A DNA stretch of 64,000 bases from NCBI RefSeq assembly GCF_036934945.1, contig NC_088241.1, positions 47,617,923 through 47,681,922 of the forward strand, in the 5' to 3' direction. The stretch comes from Oncorhynchus masou masou (lineage: Eukaryota; Chordata; Actinopteri; Salmoniformes; Salmonidae). This document shows, piece by piece, positions 35,335 through 46,842 of the stretch (position 1 is its first letter; every line of letters starts with the position of its first letter). A model generated the notes under the pieces. It searched no databases. It saw only the letters and a program-made list of their open reading frames with translations, and was not told where the DNA came from. The position numbers and the translations under genes were made by a program.

Positions 35335-37230
35335 CCACTCTCTCTCTCCACCTCTCTCTATCTCTCATTCCGTTATCTGCTGGTCAAGCTGTATTTCTCT
35401 TGAGATGCACAGGAAGCTGTTCTACCCGCAAGGCCCTGGAAACAGAATGCATTCTCTCCTCATGATTGGATTGTGAAGGCTCTACCCATAATCCCCGTGG
35501 CTTTTATTGAAGCAAAATATGTTCACAAGGCAAGCATACAGTGTATAGTATGTGCACTATTAATATTATCCCTAGATGTTTCCTTTCGAACCAAAGCTCC
35601 ATTATAAGCTATTAACCAATGACTGCTATTTCAATGCAGTTTCTGAGGAAAACATGTTTTGGAGTATCTGTTCAGAGAAACCCCAGTGTGTCCTGAAGCC
35701 CTGGGTTAAGGTGAGGTGGATGGAGCTCTCTGATTGCTCACAGAAGATGTATTATTGACTAGCATGCACTTTGCAAACATAGCATTTAGATTACCACAGC
35801 TCACTGTCTACTTCTGTGACAATATCTAAATACTGTGTCTATATTGGCTTTCATCACAAAATGTTTATATTGACCATTCAAGCTGATCTGAGTGCAGTCC
35901 TTATATAGGAAGTAAACACTTGTATAGAAAGTGTTTTTGATTCCATAAACATATGTATTTATAATGGCCATTATATACAGGAGATTACATACAGTATTGT
36001 ATTTTCCTGATGTTCCCTAATAGAGGTCCATCATTGTCTGGTCTCTGTTTTCCGTACCTCTTCTTCCTTACCTTCTTTCTCTCCATTTGTTTTGTACAGC
36101 AGGACCATTGTCTTTTTTTAAATCTGCAATATGTCACTTTTTGGGCTACCTGACCAAATTCACATAGAAATGTGAGTTGTAGATCCATCATTATCATCGA
36201 AGGCAGTTCTAAGAAGCGATAGATGCGTTCTATGTGCGCTATTTCTATGTTTCCCGCTCTTAAGTTTTGTTGTTGGGTCTTTGCGTCTTTTACACCAGTT
36301 TCAAACAGCTGAAAATACAATGGAAAATACATTTCGCAGCAGTTTCGATGGTGCAATGATTCTCTACACTGTACTTGCTTTTTTTTGTCACATAAAATGA
36401 AAGTAGGCAAACTATTAGAATTTTACTTACCAGGAAATTGCGGAGTGATTTCTGCATAGTGCGTCTCTAATGTAATCTGACGTTTACTGTTAGCGACTCA
36501 GTATTTTTCCCTCTGGCTTATTTTGACCTCTGTGGTACACTAAGTCTTAATTTCCCACTGATAAGTTCTATATTATTGTGTGTAAGAACAATAAAACAGT
36601 CATTTGATTAATGTTATTTCCAGACTATGCATCTAGATCTGTGATAATTGAGCTGGTTAGGCGTTCATTGTCTGCTGTGAGAACTACTTTTCTTCCCTCT
36701 CTCTCTCTCTCTCTCATTTTGCCTCAGTTGCAGCAAATTCATTGCCACAATGGGAGAAAAAAAACCAGCAATAAAAGAAATGCATTTATTCACAGAATAT
36801 GCAAGGAGCACCAAAGGGGACTAACTCAGGGTAACAAGTGCTATTCAAGAATCCTAAATATTCATTGCTATCAGTTTGCCATATTTTAAGTTTCATGCTT
36901 ATTCTACCATAACATGTCTCTTACAATGCTGTGCACAGCGCTGTAAGCACACAGCACATCATTTATTGATGCCATACAGCCTTGCAGCCTTTTCCCGTGT
37001 CCTTACATCGTTTACCATACGGCTGTATGTCTATGGAGGGGAGAGGGAGGGAGAGAAGACATACCTTTTGTGGACTGAAAGAATGAGGATGTTCTGTTAC
37101 TGTTCACTGAGTTCTCTGGAATAGTTTGAGGCAGATGCTGCTTCAACTGTTATTTCCACATAATATTCTTCCTTGGAGTGGGCCAATATTTTGATTCACT
37201 GTTCCTTTTTCTTTGTGCACTATATAAGAG
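33749..37230 (+). other. DPYD: DPYD intron 18, simple repeats and unrecognised sequence
   Basis: GA-rich stretches occur near 34137-34190, a CA-rich stretch with interruptions at about 34626-34760, and a long CT-rich tract at about 35096-35365. The open frames over these tracts are artefacts. Nothing in 35370-37230 is recognisable to me as a gene. Confidence 0.55.
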
Positions 37231-37620
37231 CAGTTATTGATCGCCAGATCCTACAAAGTTACAAAGACCTCCTGCCCCCTCATCCAAATATTGAATAGCT
37301 AGCCCTCTGCCTTATCTTAACCACCCGAGCCATGGCCTGGTCACCCCGCTACCATCTAGAAGGCGGAGACAGTACAGGTGCATCAAAGTTGGGACCGAGA
37401 GACTGAAAAACAGCTTATATCTCCAGGCCATCAGACTGTTAAATTGTCACCACTAGCCAGCCTCCGCCCAGTACCCTACCCTGAACTTAGTCACTGTTTC
37501 CAGCTGGCTACCACCCGGTACTCTACCCTGCACCTTAGAGACTGCTGCCCTATGTACATAGTCATTGAACACTGGGTACTTTAATAATGTTTACATACTG
37601 TTTTACCCACTTCATATGTA

Positions 37621-39026
37621 CAGTGCATTCAGAAAGTATTCAGACCCCTTGACTTTTTCAAAAAAAAAATTACGTTATAGCCTTATTTTAAAATGAATTC
37701 AATAGTTTTTTCCCTCAAACAATCTACACCCAATACCCCATAATGACAAAGCAAGAATGGGATTTTTGCAAATGTATTAAAAACAAATCTGAAATATCAC
37801 GTTTACATATTCAGACCCTTTATTCAACCACCTTTGGCAGCAATTACAGCCTTGAGTCTTTTTGGGCATGACGCTACCAGCTTGGCACGCCTGTATTTGG
37901 GGAGTTTCTCCCATTCTTCTCTGCAGATCCTCTCAAGCTCTGTCAGGTTGGATGCCAGCTATTTTCAGGTCTCTCCAGAGACGTTTGATCGGGTTCAACT
38001 CCGGTTTCTGGCTGGACCAATCAAAGATATTCAGAGACTTACTTGAAGCCATTCTTGTGTTGTCTTGGCTGTGTGCTTAGGGTCATTGTCCAGTTGGAAG
38101 GTGAACCTTCGCCCCAGTCTGAGGTCCTGAGTGCTCTGGAGAAGGTTATCATCAATTATCTCTCTGTACTTTGCTTCGTTCATCTCTCCCTCAATCCTGA
38201 CTAGTCTCCCAGTCCCGGCCGCTGAACAACGTCCCCTCACAATGATGCTGCCACCACCATGCTTCACCGTAGGGATGGTGCCAAGTTTCCTTCAGACGTG
38301 ACACTTGGCGTTCAGGCCAAAGAGTTCAATCTTTGTTTCATCAGACCAGAGAATCTTGTTTCTCATTGTCTGAGTCCTTTAGGTGCCTTTTGGCAAACTC
38401 AAAGCAGGCAGTCATGTGCATTTTACTGAGGAGTGGCTTCCGTATGGCCATTCTACCATAAAGGCCTGATTGGTGGAGTGCTGCAGAGATAGTTGTAATT
38501 CTGGAAGGTTCTCCCATCTCCACAGAGGAACTATGGAGCTCTTTCAGATTGTCCATCGGGTTCTTGGTCACCTCTCTGGCCAAGGCCCTTCTCCCCCGAT
38601 TGCTCAGTTTGGCTGGGCAGCTAGATCTTGGAAGTCTTGGTGCTTCCAAACTACTTCCATTTAAGAATGATGGGGGCCTCTATGTTCTTTGGGACCTTCA
38701 ATGCTCCAAATCGATTTCATTTACCACAGGTGGATTCCAATCAAGTTGGAGAAACATCTCAAGGATGATCAATGGAAACAGGACGCACCTGAGCTTACTT
38801 TCGAGTCTCATATGAAAGGGTCTTTATGTAAATAAGGTATTTAATTTTAAAAAATGTTATACATTGCAAAACTTTCTAAAAACCTGTTTTCGCTTTGTCA
38901 TTATGGGATATTGTGTGTACAATGAGAGGGGGAAACATTTTAATCCATTTTAGAATAATGCATATTAATGTAACGTAACAAAATGTGGAAAAAGCCAAGG
39001 GGTCTGAATACTTTCCGGATGCACAG
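37621..39026 (-). mobile_element. Tc1-like transposon (1.4 kb)
   Basis: The left end cagtgcattcagaaagtatt at 37621 is mirrored on the right by aatactttccggatgcac ending about 39026. Flanking TA is present. Inside, inverted subterminal sequences (cccataatgacaaagc near 37736 and gctttgtcattatggg near 38892) give IR/DR-type ends of about 150-200 bp. The transposase lies on the minus strand and is dead. Confidence 0.88.
37930..38655 (-). pseudogene. Tc1 transposase with loss of the catalytic glutamate
   Basis: The minus strand reads N-terminal and middle fragments in 38649-38341 and a catalytic segment in 38267-38031 with FQLDNDPKHTAKTTQEWL, retaining the central aspartate. Further on, SSQKPELNPIKRLWRDLK replaces the family motif SPDLNPIEHLW: the catalytic glutamate codon is AAA lysine (37984-37986 on the plus strand). 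Stops and frameshifts separate the parts. It is an inactive copy. Confidence 0.8.
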
Positions 39027-39037
39027 TTGTATATACT

Positions 39038-39216
39038 CATAGAGAAAAAGGTGCTATCTAGAACTAAAAATGTTTTTTTTCGGCTGTCCCTTTTGGTTAC
39101 AGGTAGAACCCTTTTTGGTTCCATGTAGAACCCTTTCCACAGAGGTTTCTATATGGAACCACAAAGTGTTGGGGACAGCCGCTGAACCCTTTTGGAACCC
39201 TTTTTTCTAAGAATGT
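39038..39216. repeat. Foldback MITE
   Basis: Complementary blocks include ggctgtccc (about 39080) with ggggacagcc (about 39172), and ggttccatgtagaa (about 39117) with ttctatatggaacc (about 39147). The element, about 180 bp long, is rich in gaaccctttt motifs and has no coding capacity. It separates two adjoining pieces of the LINE 3' end. Confidence 0.65.
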
Positions 39217-39392
39217 ACTGTATTATATTCAGGGTTCGTCCTATCTACTGCTACACACACCTTTTCTATTCACATACTGTCCATCCTGTCTATACACACC
39301 ATCATATACAAAAATATAAACCCTACATGCAACAATTTCTAACATTTTACTGAGTTACTGTTCATATTAGCAAATCAGTCAGTTGAAATAAA

Positions 39393-39908
39393 TTAATTAG
39401 GCCTTAAACTATGGATTTCACATGACTTGGAATACAGATATGAATCTGTGGTCACAGATACCTTCAAAAAGGTTGTGGTGTAGACCAGAAAGCCAGTCAG
39501 TAACGGGTGTGCAGTGTGACATCTCCTTCGCATAGAGTTGATCAGGCTGTTGATTGTGGCCTGTGGAATGTTGTTCCACTCCTCTTCCATGAATGTGCAA
39601 AGTTGCTGGATATTGGCGCAAACTGAAACATGCTGTTGTACAATTCGATCCAGAGCATCCCAGACATGCTCAATGCGTGACATGTCTGGTGAATATGCAG
39701 GCCATGGAAGAACTGGGTCATTTTCAGCTTCCAGGAATTGTGTACAGATCCTTGCGACATGGGGCCATGCATTATCATGCTGAAACATGAGGTGATGGTA
39801 GCGGATGACTGGCACGACAATGGGCCTCAGGATCTGATCATGGTATCTCTGTGCATTGAAATTGCCAATAAAATGCAATTGGGTTCGTTGTCCGTAGCTT
39901 ATGCTCAT
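39393..39908 (-). pseudogene. Tc1 transposase, catalytic part
   Basis: The 171-codon open frame contains FQHDNAWPHVARICTQFLEA and later AYSPDMSRIEHVWDALDR, with 34 residues between the aspartate of HDN and the glutamate of IEH, the DD34E signature. It ends in family C-terminal sequence TINSLINSMRRRCH. The N-terminal DNA-binding part is degraded and interrupted by the insert at 40109-40239, so the gene is non-functional. Confidence 0.82.
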
Positions 39909-40108
39909 ACTATAACCCCATCTCCACCATGGGGCACTCTGTTCACAATGTTGACATCAATGAAACGCTCACCCACACGATGCCATAAACATACGTGGTC
40001 TGCGGTTGTGAGGCTTGTTGGACGTTGGAGGCGGCTTATGGTTGAGAAAATAACATTAAATTATCTGGCAACAGTTCTGGTGGACATTCCTGCAGTCAGC
40101 ATGCCTAT

Positions 40109-40239
40109 GTAACAGTATAACTTTAGACCGTCCCCTCGCGCGAACCAGGGACCCTCTGCACACATCAACAACATGGTTTGCGGTTGTGAACATCCTCATT
40201 CTTTTAGCGCACACCACCGCTAACTAGCTAGCCGTTACA
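40109..40239. mobile_element. Short insert with a tRNA-like promoter motif, flanked by CCTAT
   Basis: CCTAT occurs at 40104-40108 and 40240-40244. The insert starts gtaacag and ends ccgttac, a short inverted repeat. On the minus strand, gagggtccctggttcgcgc (about 40155-40137) resembles a pol III B-box region. I recall longer copies of this sequence in salmonid genomes. It may be a deletion derivative of a SINE or of a small DNA transposon; which one is uncertain. Confidence 0.5.
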
Positions 40240-40586
40240 CCTATCGCACAATCCCTCAAAACTTGAGACATCTGTGGCATTGTGTTGTGTGACGAAACTC
40301 CACATTATAGAGTGGCCTTTTATTGTCCCCAGTACACGGTGTACAAGGTGCACCTGTGTAATGATCATGCTGTTTAATCAGCTTCTCTATATGCCACAGT
40401 CAGGTGAATGAATTATCTTGGCAAAGGAGAAATGCCCACGAACAGGGATGAAAACAAATTTGTGGATAAAATTGGAGAGAAATAAGCTTTTTGTGCATAT
40501 AGAAAATGTCTACTCGGGATATTTTATTTCAGCAAATGAAACATAAGACAACACTTTACATGTTGCCTTTATATTTTTGTTCAGTA

Positions 40587-41156
40587 TATACCTAAGGGAT
40601 AATTCATGAGGGGCTATGCGCTGAAATGAAAATAATGAATGACATGGAAGGTGTGTTCCACGAATCGCTAGCAGAGTGGAACTGACCTTCCACAGAGTTT
40701 TGTTATTTTCCAGAGAATGCCAGGAGCCCCGAGTTGATTATCCCTTTTATGCCATGGCTATAATTTAACACATTTTCCAAATAGAAATGTGTTCATTTTC
40801 TGTTTAGAAAAGTGTTCAACATCCACTGAAATAGCTAGCAAGTTTACTAGATACTGTAGCTATAGTAGTTGCCGTGGTAACCAAACAAATAGACTTGATA
40901 GTTTATCTAACTAAACCATCAGTATAATTGAATTCAACAATGCCAATACTGTTTTGATTTCAACTTTTACTTTCAAAAGCATCTCAAACATAGAACATGT
41001 AAGAATGAATTATAGCCATTGAATTCTACTTATTAAGCAATAAGGTCTAAGGTGGTGTGGTATATGGCCAATATACCATGGCAAAGGGCTGTCCTTGCAC
41101 GACGCAACGGGGAGTGCCTGGACACAGCCCTTAACCGTGGTATATTGGCCATATGA
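40587..41156. repeat. Unclassified insert ending in a hairpin (41055-41156)
   Basis: At 41055-41090, gtggtatatggccaatatac followed by catggcaaagggctgt is complementary to acagcccttaaccgtgg followed by tatattggccatat at about 41123-41156. This strong hairpin has a loop of about 35 bp containing acgacgcaacggggagtgcc. The preceding 450 bp are AT-rich and unrecognised. The hairpin is, as I recall, the end of a common salmonid dispersed repeat. Confidence 0.55.
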
Positions 41157-41312
41157 TCTTTCTTAATTCCTTTATTTAAATCTGGGGGATTTGTATATAT
41201 TGTTTTGTATTATTAAGTATTACTGCACTGTTGGAGCTGGAAACATAAGCAATTCGCTGCACCTGTGATAACATCTTCAACATGGGTACGCGACCAATAC
41301 ATTTTTATTTGA

Positions 41313-41428
41313 CCTTGCTTCCTCTTTAGCCATTATAATCAAGCCAGAGAGGAGACAGAGGTCTTTGCCTGGCATTGGGTCCTCTCATGGTCCTGTGTGT
41401 GTTATGAGTGTCAGACGGGATAGGAGCA

Positions 41429-41499
<71 letters not shown>

Positions 41500-42311
41500 A
41501 TGAGTGTGTGAGAGGGAATAGATCCAGAGGCAGTGGCCGGTGGCCTTTGCAGACCCTGAATACCAAATGCTGGTATCAAACCTCTGCATTATGCATCTTT
41601 AAAGCCCCACACAAAGATAGCCATCGCTGCTATCTATCGGACTGAAACCCACCCAGTTGCTTTGTAGCCTACCGCCCAGACAGAAAGGCCACACAGTCAA
41701 TGAAGTGGCTTCCATTATTGTTCCATACAAATGTAAAGTTCTAATAAATGGCTTAATGTGAAAGGAAGGAAAGAAGGTCTAGTATTTGATGGGGGTTGTG
41801 TAGTCAGTTCCAATCTTGCCCTTCGGTTCACCTTCTCATATTCACTGTTATTACTTATCCATCTGTCACATTATACTGTATGTCACATGTCCAGATATTT
41901 GATGATTTGGTTTGGGAAATTATCTGAGACATCTCTGAACCACAACAAATACTGAAACACATGAATATTGTATGCAATTGCAAACGAATAGAAATATTGT
42001 ATATCTTATGAAGCACAATTGATGTTTCTCCTCACTCTGCTCCAAACAAGCTTGCACTATACAGGCCTCTAGCTCCTATTAATATACTGTAGATCTAGAC
42101 TCAATAGCCATGAACTTAATTGCTCCTTTGGATGTGTATTTTCTCCCTCTAGTTGGATGAAAAGCAGACGATTCTGAGAAGCAGCAGATACTCCTGCCTG
42201 ATTCCTACACATCTGTCTGTCTGTCTGTGTCTGGAATTATTCATCAAAAGTAGCAGGTGTACCGTGAGCCGCATGTGTAAGCAGGCATCACTAGAGAGAG
42301 AGGATATTTAT
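41313..42311 (+). other. DPYD: DPYD intron 18, with (TG)n at 41433-41494
   Basis: A TG microsatellite of about 62 bp is the only structure I can support here. No gene is recognisable in the remainder. Confidence 0.6.
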
Positions 42312-42928
42312 TTAGAAATACAGTGTAGACATTGTTAATGTTGTAAATGACTACTGTAGATGGCAACGGCTATTTTTTTATGGAATATTTACAAAGGCGT
42401 ACAGAGGCCCATTATCAGCAACCATCACTCCTGTGTTCCAATGGCACGTTGTGTTAGCTAATCCAAGTTAAAAGGCTAATTGACCATTAGAAAACCCTTT
42501 TGCAATTATGTTAGCACAGCTGAAAACTTTTGTGCTGATTTAAAGAAGCAAAACAACTTGCCATTTTTAGACTAGTTGAGTATCTGGAGCATCAGCATTC
42601 ACAGAACAGCTTCCTTCACAGAACAGCGCAAACCGGCTCTAAACCGAGTAGAAAGAGGAGTGGGAGGCACAACTGAGCATGAGGACAAGTACATTAGAGT
42701 GTCTAGTTTGAGAAACAGACGCCTCACAAGTCCTCAACTAGCAGCTTCAAAAAATAGTATCCTCAAAACACCCGTCTCAACTTCAACAGTGAAGAGGTGA
42801 CTCCGGGATGCTGGCCTTCTAGGTAGAGTTGCAAAGAAAAAGCCATATCTCAGACTAAAAATAAAAGATTAAGATGGGCAAAACAACACTGACACTGGAA
42901 CTCTGCCTATAAGGCCAGCATAGAAGGG
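42312..42928 (+). mobile_element. Tc1-like transposon fragment with transposase N-terminus
   Basis: The plus-strand frame 42576-42800 includes EDKYIRVSSLRNRRLTSPQL and STSTVKR, the N-terminal paired-like DNA-binding region of a Tc1 transposase; after a break the sequence continues through a ggccttctaggtagagttgc region. The expected start of the protein is missing by internal deletion. Both termini of the element are absent, and the fragment is joined at 42929 to another Tc1 family. Confidence 0.72.
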
Positions 42929-42937
42929 ATCATGTAG

Positions 42938-43116
42938 TTTTTTATTTTTTTTACTAGGCAAGTCAGTTAAGAACAAATTCTTATTTTCAATGACGGCCTA
43001 GGAACAGTGGGTTAATGAACAACAGATTTGTACCTTGTCAGCTCGGGGATTCAAACTTGCAACCTTTCGATTACTAGTCCAACGCTCTAACCACTAGGCT
43101 ACCCTGCCGCCCCGGA
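42938..43116 (-). mobile_element. tRNA-derived SINE (HpaI-type), copy 2
   Basis: The minus strand reads ggggcggcagggtagcctag, the A-box region, then the B-box region and a body ending in a T-rich run (42938-42952 on the plus strand) that is its A-tail. It is flanked by a perfect 9-bp target duplication, atcatgtag, at 42929-42937 and 43117-43125. The GTTAAC site of the family is changed to GTTAAT here. It is inserted in the left end of the Tc1 element that follows. Confidence 0.9.
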
Positions 43117-45172
43117 ATCATGTAGTAACCATAAAAGTGTAGTAACCAAAATAACACGTAGGAACCAAAAAACAACAAATCTAAATATATTTTATATTTC
43201 AAATAGCCACCCTTTGCCTTGATGACAGCTTTGCAGACTCTTGGCATTCTCTCAACCAGCTTCACCTGGAATGCTTTTCAACCGTCTTGAAGAAGTTCCC
43301 ACATATGCTGAGCACTTGTTGGTTGCGTTTCCTTCACTGCGGTCTGACTCATCCCAAACCATCTCAATTTGGCTGAGATCAGGGGATTGTGGTGGCCAGG
43401 TCATCTGATGCAGCACTCCATCACTCTCCTTTTTGGTCAAATAGCCCTTACATAGCCAGTTGGTGTGTTGGGTCATTGTCCTGTTGAAAAACAAATGACA
43501 GTCCCACTAAGCCCAAACCAGATGGGATGGTGTATTGCTTCAGAATGCTGTGGTAGCCATGCTGGTTAACCTCTTACACTTATGGTGGCGCTATTTCATT
43601 TTTGGAAGAAAAACGTTCCCGTTTTAAACAAGATATTTTGTCACAAAAAGATGCTCGACTATGCATATAATTGCTACTGTTCGAAAGAAAACACTCTGAC
43701 GTGTCCAGAAATACAAATATCTTCTCTGTGCGTGCCCTTTAACGTGAGCTTCAGGCAAAACCAAGATGACTTGGCATCCAGGAAATGACAAGGATTTTTG
43801 AGGCTCTGTCTTTCATGATCTCCTTATATGGCTGTGAACGCAAGAGGAATGAGTCTGCCCTTTCTGTCGTTTCCCCAAGGTGTCTGCAGCATTGTGACGT
43901 ATTTGTAGGCAGATCGTTGGAAGATTGACCATAAGAGACCACATTTACTACGTGTCCGCCCGGTGTCCTGCGCCGAAATTGGTGCGCAAAAGTCACCTGC
44001 CAGTATTTTTCCATGGGGCACAGAGAGAGAAGCAAGCTTCCACGAACTGCATGTCAATGAAGAGATATGTGAAAAAACACCTTGAGGATTGATTCCAAAC
44101 AACGTTTGCCATGTTTCGGTCGATATTATGTAGTTAATCCGGAAAAAGTTTCACGTTGTAGGTGACTGCATTTTCGGTTCGTTTCGGTAGCCAGGCGCAA
44201 TGTAGAAAACGGAACGATTTCTCCTACACACAGACGCTTTCAGGAAACACTGCGCATTTGGTATGTGGCTGGGAGTCTCCTCATTGAAAACATCAGAAGC
44301 TCTTCAAAGGTAAATGATTTTATTTATTTGGTTATCTGGCTTTTGTGAAAATGTTGCGTGCTACATGCTACACAAAATGCTATGCTAGCTTTGCATACTC
44401 TTACACAAATTAGTCAATTTCTATGGTTCAAAAGCATATTTTGAAAATCTGAGATGACAGTGTTGTTAAGAAAAGGCTAAGCTTGAGAGCAAACGCATTA
44501 TTTTAATTTTATTTGCGATTTTCAGAAATCGTTAACGTTGCGTTATGCTAATGAGCCTGAGGCTTAGTCACAATCCCGGATCCGGGATGGGGAGTTTCAA
44601 GAGGTTAAGTGTGCCTTGAATTCTAAATGAATCACAGACAATGTCACCATCAAAGCACCCCCACACCATAACACCTCCTCCTCCATGCTTTTTCCGGATT
44701 GATTGACCTTCATGTCTTAAAGTAATGATGGACTGTCGTTTCTCTTTGCTTTTTTGAGTTGTTCTTGCCATAATATGGACTTGGTCTTTTACCAAATAGG
44801 GCTATCTTCAGTATACCCCCATACTTTGTCACAACACAACTAATTGTCTCAAACGCATTACGAAGGAAAGAAATTCCACAAATGAACTTTTAAGAAGACA
44901 CACCAGTTAATTGAAATGCATTCCAGGTGACTTCCTCATGAAGCTGGTTGAGAGAATGCCAAGAGCGTGCAAATTTGTCAAGGCAAAGGGTAGCTATTTG
45001 AAGAATCTCAAATATAAAATATATTTAGATAGATTTGTGTAACACTTTTTTGGTTACTACATGATTCCATATATGGTATTACATAGTTGATGTCTTTACT
45101 ATTCTCCTACAATGTAGAAAATAGTAAAAATGAAAAATGAATAGGTGATCTAAAACCTTTGACTGGTAGTGT
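43117..45172 (-). mobile_element. Tc1-like transposon, second copy of the 6824-12729 family, with internal deletion
   Basis: The sequence matches the family from aatcatgtagtaacc to a right end gactggtagtgtgta (about 45175). It carries the TTAA-flanked insert 43570-44604. After that insert the element jumps from ctcctcctccatgctt directly to ttccggattgattgacc near 44690, so most of the transposase gene is deleted. The minus-strand frame 43252-43494 retains SPDLSQIEMVWDE, the C-terminal catalytic region. The copy is non-autonomous and dead. Confidence 0.82.
43570..44604. mobile_element. piggyBac-like non-autonomous element (TTAA target)
   Basis: The 1035-bp insert is bounded by TTAA on both sides (43566-43569 and 44605-44608). 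Its ends begin cctctt and finish aagagg, a short terminal inverted repeat. The undisturbed Tc1 sequence gctggttaagtgtgcc is present in the sister copy at 11785-11800, with a single TTAA, which proves the insertion. TTAA duplication is the hallmark of piggyBac elements. I find no DDD transposase; the 94-codon minus-strand frame at 43751-44035 has no domain I recognise. I recall this sequence as highly repeated in salmonids. Confidence 0.8.
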
Positions 45173-46842
45173 GTAGAGGGAGAGTGAAAGAGTAGTTCGA
45201 GAGAAAGAGTAGATCGAGAGAGAGAGAGAGAGAGAGAGAGAAGCTTCAGCTTGCTGCAGTAACTGTGTATTCTAGCTGTCCATACGGGAAAACACGCATT
45301 GTGGCTATGGCTGTTTCTGAGCTGATGCAAAAGGCTGTGTTGAACAGATGTTTATGTGTTTCTGTATGTGTGTATGGCTGACACAACATACCCTGATGTT
45401 GGACAGACAGACGGGTTGTCAGAAGCCCAATGATGAGGAGGATGACCCAGAGAAAGATGTGTTGTTCAGAAACAACAGGACCTGTCGCTTCACTGGAGAG
45501 AGATGGCGAGGGGAGGAGAGGAGGGCCATGACAACAGGAGCTGTGCGTTGTGAAGGACAAGCAATAAGGTGTGAAACAATAGGAACAATGTTCAGGATGC
45601 TGGTCTTTTGTCAGATTGGAAAAGCAGTGAGAGACCAGGCTTTAAGTCTTGGCAAAACACACATGCACTTAAAGACACACAAACACGCACATTCACATAC
45701 ACACACACACACACCAGGGTATCAGAGAAGCTGGACCTGTGGAGTCAGTAGTGTGAGTGTTGAATCCTCCAGCCCCTTTCTGCTCATCCATTACTAATAC
45801 AATGAAAGGCTCCACTAACCCCACAGACAAAGACCAGGCGTCTCATCTGGAAAGTGATTTGCGCTGGCAAATAAATTCCTGAGGCGTATGTTGTTGTGAG
45901 TGTCACCCAACATAATACTCACAGCAGTGTGCGGTGCTGCTCTCCCTCCCTGACTCACTCCCTCTAGGCTAAGTTGACTGTGATTTGCCTGAGTAGATTA
46001 GGTGGCTTTAGGTGGCGTCAGGTTGCGTTTTGATGGGATACAGTGTTGAATGGTGTTCAGGGAGATGAATATGTCGCTCCGCCGAGGTGAGATGGTCTGA
46101 GAGCGGAGGAGAGAGGGGGGAAGGAGAGAGGGAGAGAAAGGGGGAGGGATAGAGAAAGAGAGAGGAAAGGAGAGAGAGAGACAGGGACGGTGGGGTAGAG
46201 AGCTGGTTAGGGAGAAAGAGAGACTGAGAGAAAGAGGAGCGGACAAGCTTTTTGTAATCCATAACGCTCATATGGCCCAGGCAGCTGGCTGGATTAGCCT
46301 GAAAAGCATGTCATATTGGCGCTGACAACAGTCTCTTTCACAGCAGTCTCTTTCACAGCAGTCTCTTTGACAACAGTCTCTTTAACTTGGCTGAAGCCAT
46401 GCTGACGCTCTCCAGCCACCATGTCTATAGCGGCGTCCCAAATAGCACCATCCCAGCTACAGAGAGAACGTTTTTGTAATGTTACACATAATGTTCCCCT
46501 AATGTTTGAGTGTCCAGTTTTCTGTTAGTTAGGGGAACATTCTAATTTAGAAAAAAACATTTGAGAACTTTTTTTCAGCCTGTTTTGGTGTTAAAGTTAG
46601 GAGAACATTACCTTAATGTCAAACAGAACTTATATAGAATATAAGAATATCAGAATATACAACATTAATGTTCTAGGTGCATCTTATGGGAGGTTGCAAG
46701 AACATTCCTGTGTCCAGTTTTTTTGGGGGGGTTAGGAGAGTATTCCATCAATGTCCCACCAAACATACACAGGAAATGGTTGCCATGTTCTCAGAATATA
46801 AGATATGAATGTTGTAGACACGTTTCATTTGACAACATAGGG
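45173..46842 (+). other. DPYD: DPYD intron 18, simple repeats and unrecognised sequence
   Basis: (GA)n lies at about 45190-45242, a CA run at about 45695-45714 and a GA-rich stretch at about 46095-46235. Three consecutive copies of a cacagcagtctctttgacaa-like unit are at about 46329-46385. The segment 46440-46830, with repeated gaacatt and gttctc motifs in both orientations, looks like an old dispersed repeat of a type I cannot name. Confidence 0.5.

Larger units (their letters stand above)
39307..40586 (-). mobile_element. Tc1-like transposon (about 1.28 kb) with an internal insert
   Basis: The right end is tttatatttttgttcagta (ending 40586). The left end, caaaaatataaaccc, lacks a few terminal bases of the inverse. 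The minus strand encodes a transposase fragment at 39393-39908. A 131-bp foreign segment (40109-40239) interrupts the N-terminal region. A shorter relative of the same family lies at 56142-56757. Confidence 0.82.
37231..41312 (+). mobile_element. LINE 3' end, split by two Tc1 elements and other inserts
   Basis: Pieces in order are about 37290-37620 (accgagagactgaaaaacag and the following kaggccatcagactgtt-like region), 39027-39037, 39217-39306 and about 41157-41312. The last ends in a tail containing tattactgcactgttggag and tacatttttatttga. The pieces read as one LINE 3' end, as I recall this very common salmonid repeat, once the inserts at 37621-39026, 39038-39216, 39307-40586 and about 40587-41156 are removed. 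I see no complete ORF. Confidence 0.6.

Noticed and set aside
43751..44102. Two overlapping minus-strand frames (92 and 94 codons) in the TTAA element as a host gene
   Set aside because: They overlap in different frames, show no known domain and lie within a repeated mobile element; kept only as a question under the element.
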